Positions 47,641 to 48,230 of a stretch of DNA of 48,230 nucleotides are shown here, in pieces. The first letter of the stretch is position 1; the number at the start of each line of letters is the position of its first letter. The position numbers were made by a program, and so were the translations under genes. The notes beneath the pieces are model-generated. The model did not search any database and was not told the DNA's origin. It saw nothing but the letters and a program-made list of their open reading frames with translations. The stretch is from HGM11368 sp051883415 (GTDB lineage Bacteria > Bacillota > Clostridia > Christensenellales > UBA3700). The stretch is taken from assembly GCA_051883415.1 (NCBI GenBank), contig JBJETR010000028.1:1-48230 (forward strand), in the 5' to 3' direction.

Positions 47641-48230
47641 CTAAGCGTTAGCAATCAATGCTTCCATTCTGTCCAAAGCTTGATCTAATCCTTGCTTATT
47701 TTGGCAAGAAGTAACGACTATATCGTCCACTCCAACGGCAAGCTCTTGAGCAATGATTTGTTTTTGTTTTGCTTGCTGCATCTTAGAGAGCTTGTCACCT
47801 TTGGTGGCAATTATCGCAAAAGGCAAGTGGTAATGATGCAGATACGCTACCATTTGTTTATCTAAAGCATCGGGAGTTCTTCTGACGTCTATCAAAACCA
47901 ATACACCTGCGATTCTTCCAAATCTATTGGCAAGATAGCCTTCTATCATGCTACCCCACTTCTTCTTTTCGTTGTCGTTTACCTTAGCAAAACCGTACCC
48001 CGGCAAGTCTACCAACATAAATTCGCCGTCATTGAAATCGAAGTAGTTAATAAGCCTTGTTCTACCGGGAGTTGACGACGTCTTAGCCAGCCCCGACGCC
48101 CTCGCTATCATATTGATAAAGGACGATTTACCCACGTTAGACTTGCCCGCAACCGCAATCTCAGGACAACCGTAATCCTTACAAGCCCTACTATCCGACT
48201 GCGAAACTACGAATCTTGCCTTTTTGATTA
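47641..48230 (-). CDS. engB: Ribosome biogenesis GTPase EngB/YsxC (start beyond window edge)
   Basis: GTPase for 50S subunit assembly. The frame continues in phase to the right edge of the window, so the true start lies outside; an internal GTG at 48135 is not the start because the G1 motif AGKSNVGKSSF spans it. Visible: the N-terminal ARFVVSQSDSRACKDYG and PEIAVAGKSNVGKSS (G1), TPGRTRLINYF (G2), DLPGYGFAKV (G3), TKGDKL (G4) and TSCQNKQG (G5). About 195 residues are present; full-length family members are about 195-200, so only a few codons are missing. Confidence 0.95.
   Translation of the reverse strand, partial: IKKARFVVSQSDSRACKDYGCPEIAVAGKSNVGKSSFINMIARASGLAKTSSTPGRTRLINYFDFNDGEFMLVDLPGYGFAKVNDNEKKKWGSMIEGYLANRFGRIAGVLVLIDVRRTPDALDKQMVAYLHHYHLPFAIIATKGDKLSKMQQAKQKQIIAQELAVGVDDIVVTSCQNKQGLDQALDRMEALIANA

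Noticed and set aside
47641..48135. engB as a complete gene starting at 48135
   Set aside because: That GTG is inside the G1 motif; the frame stays open and matches EngB up to the window edge.

Overview
The window is one uninterrupted block of minus-strand genes. It comes from an endospore-forming member of the Bacillota, most likely class Clostridia. The evidence is three sporulation sigma factors (sigE, sigG, sigK) with spoIIGA, an MurE carrying the meso-diaminopimelate-type DNPR motif, FtsZ next to the spoIIG locus, and a B. subtilis/Clostridia-like order in every conserved neighbourhood. By eye the GC content is roughly 40-45 percent. No tRNA, rRNA, insertion sequence, prophage or CRISPR array was seen, and no convincing plus-strand gene.

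Transcription runs from high to low coordinates. At the right edge are a window-truncated engB, a metallophosphoesterase and an ASCH-domain protein. A 500-base regulatory stretch then leads into the division and cell-wall cluster: mraZ, rsmH, a tyrosine-rich membrane protein in the ftsL slot, a class B PBP, murE, mraY, murD, ftsW, murA, ftsQ, ftsA, ftsZ. murF and murG are absent from their usual slots. Next comes the sporulation block spoIIGA-sigE-sigG, then a large membrane-anchored leucine-rich-repeat protein with a tiny ORF upstream, then ylmC. A repeat-rich noncoding stretch separates these from nrdR, sigK and the RNase P RNA gene (rnpB).

Further left are rarA with an ABC-2 exporter pair and ruvX, a DUF1292 protein, and the translation/lipid block rpsB-tsf-pyrH-frr-uppS-cdsA-dxr-rseP-ispG. 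At the position where polC normally sits is a 513-residue protein with only the PolC N-terminal, OB and proofreading-exonuclease parts. A TIGR04076-type protein follows, then the rimP-nusA-rnpM-ylxQ-infB-rbfA-nrnA-truB-ribF operon.

The genes together cover translation factors and ribosome maturation, isoprenoid precursors (dxr, ispG) feeding undecaprenyl carrier synthesis (uppS), peptidoglycan precursors and septation, and the switch to sporulation.

Most unusual: the polymerase-less PolC at the polC locus; a prion-like tyrosine/asparagine/glutamine-rich protein in the ftsL slot; three promoters (rarA, ftsA, spoIIGA) whose -10 boxes sit exactly six bases before the ATG with no ribosome binding site, predicting leaderless mRNAs; two Spo0A-like boxes at -47 and -85 of spoIIGA; a hairpin chain with a 70-bp duplicated unit between ylmC and nrdR; and a 25-codon ORF with a strong promoter and ribosome binding site.
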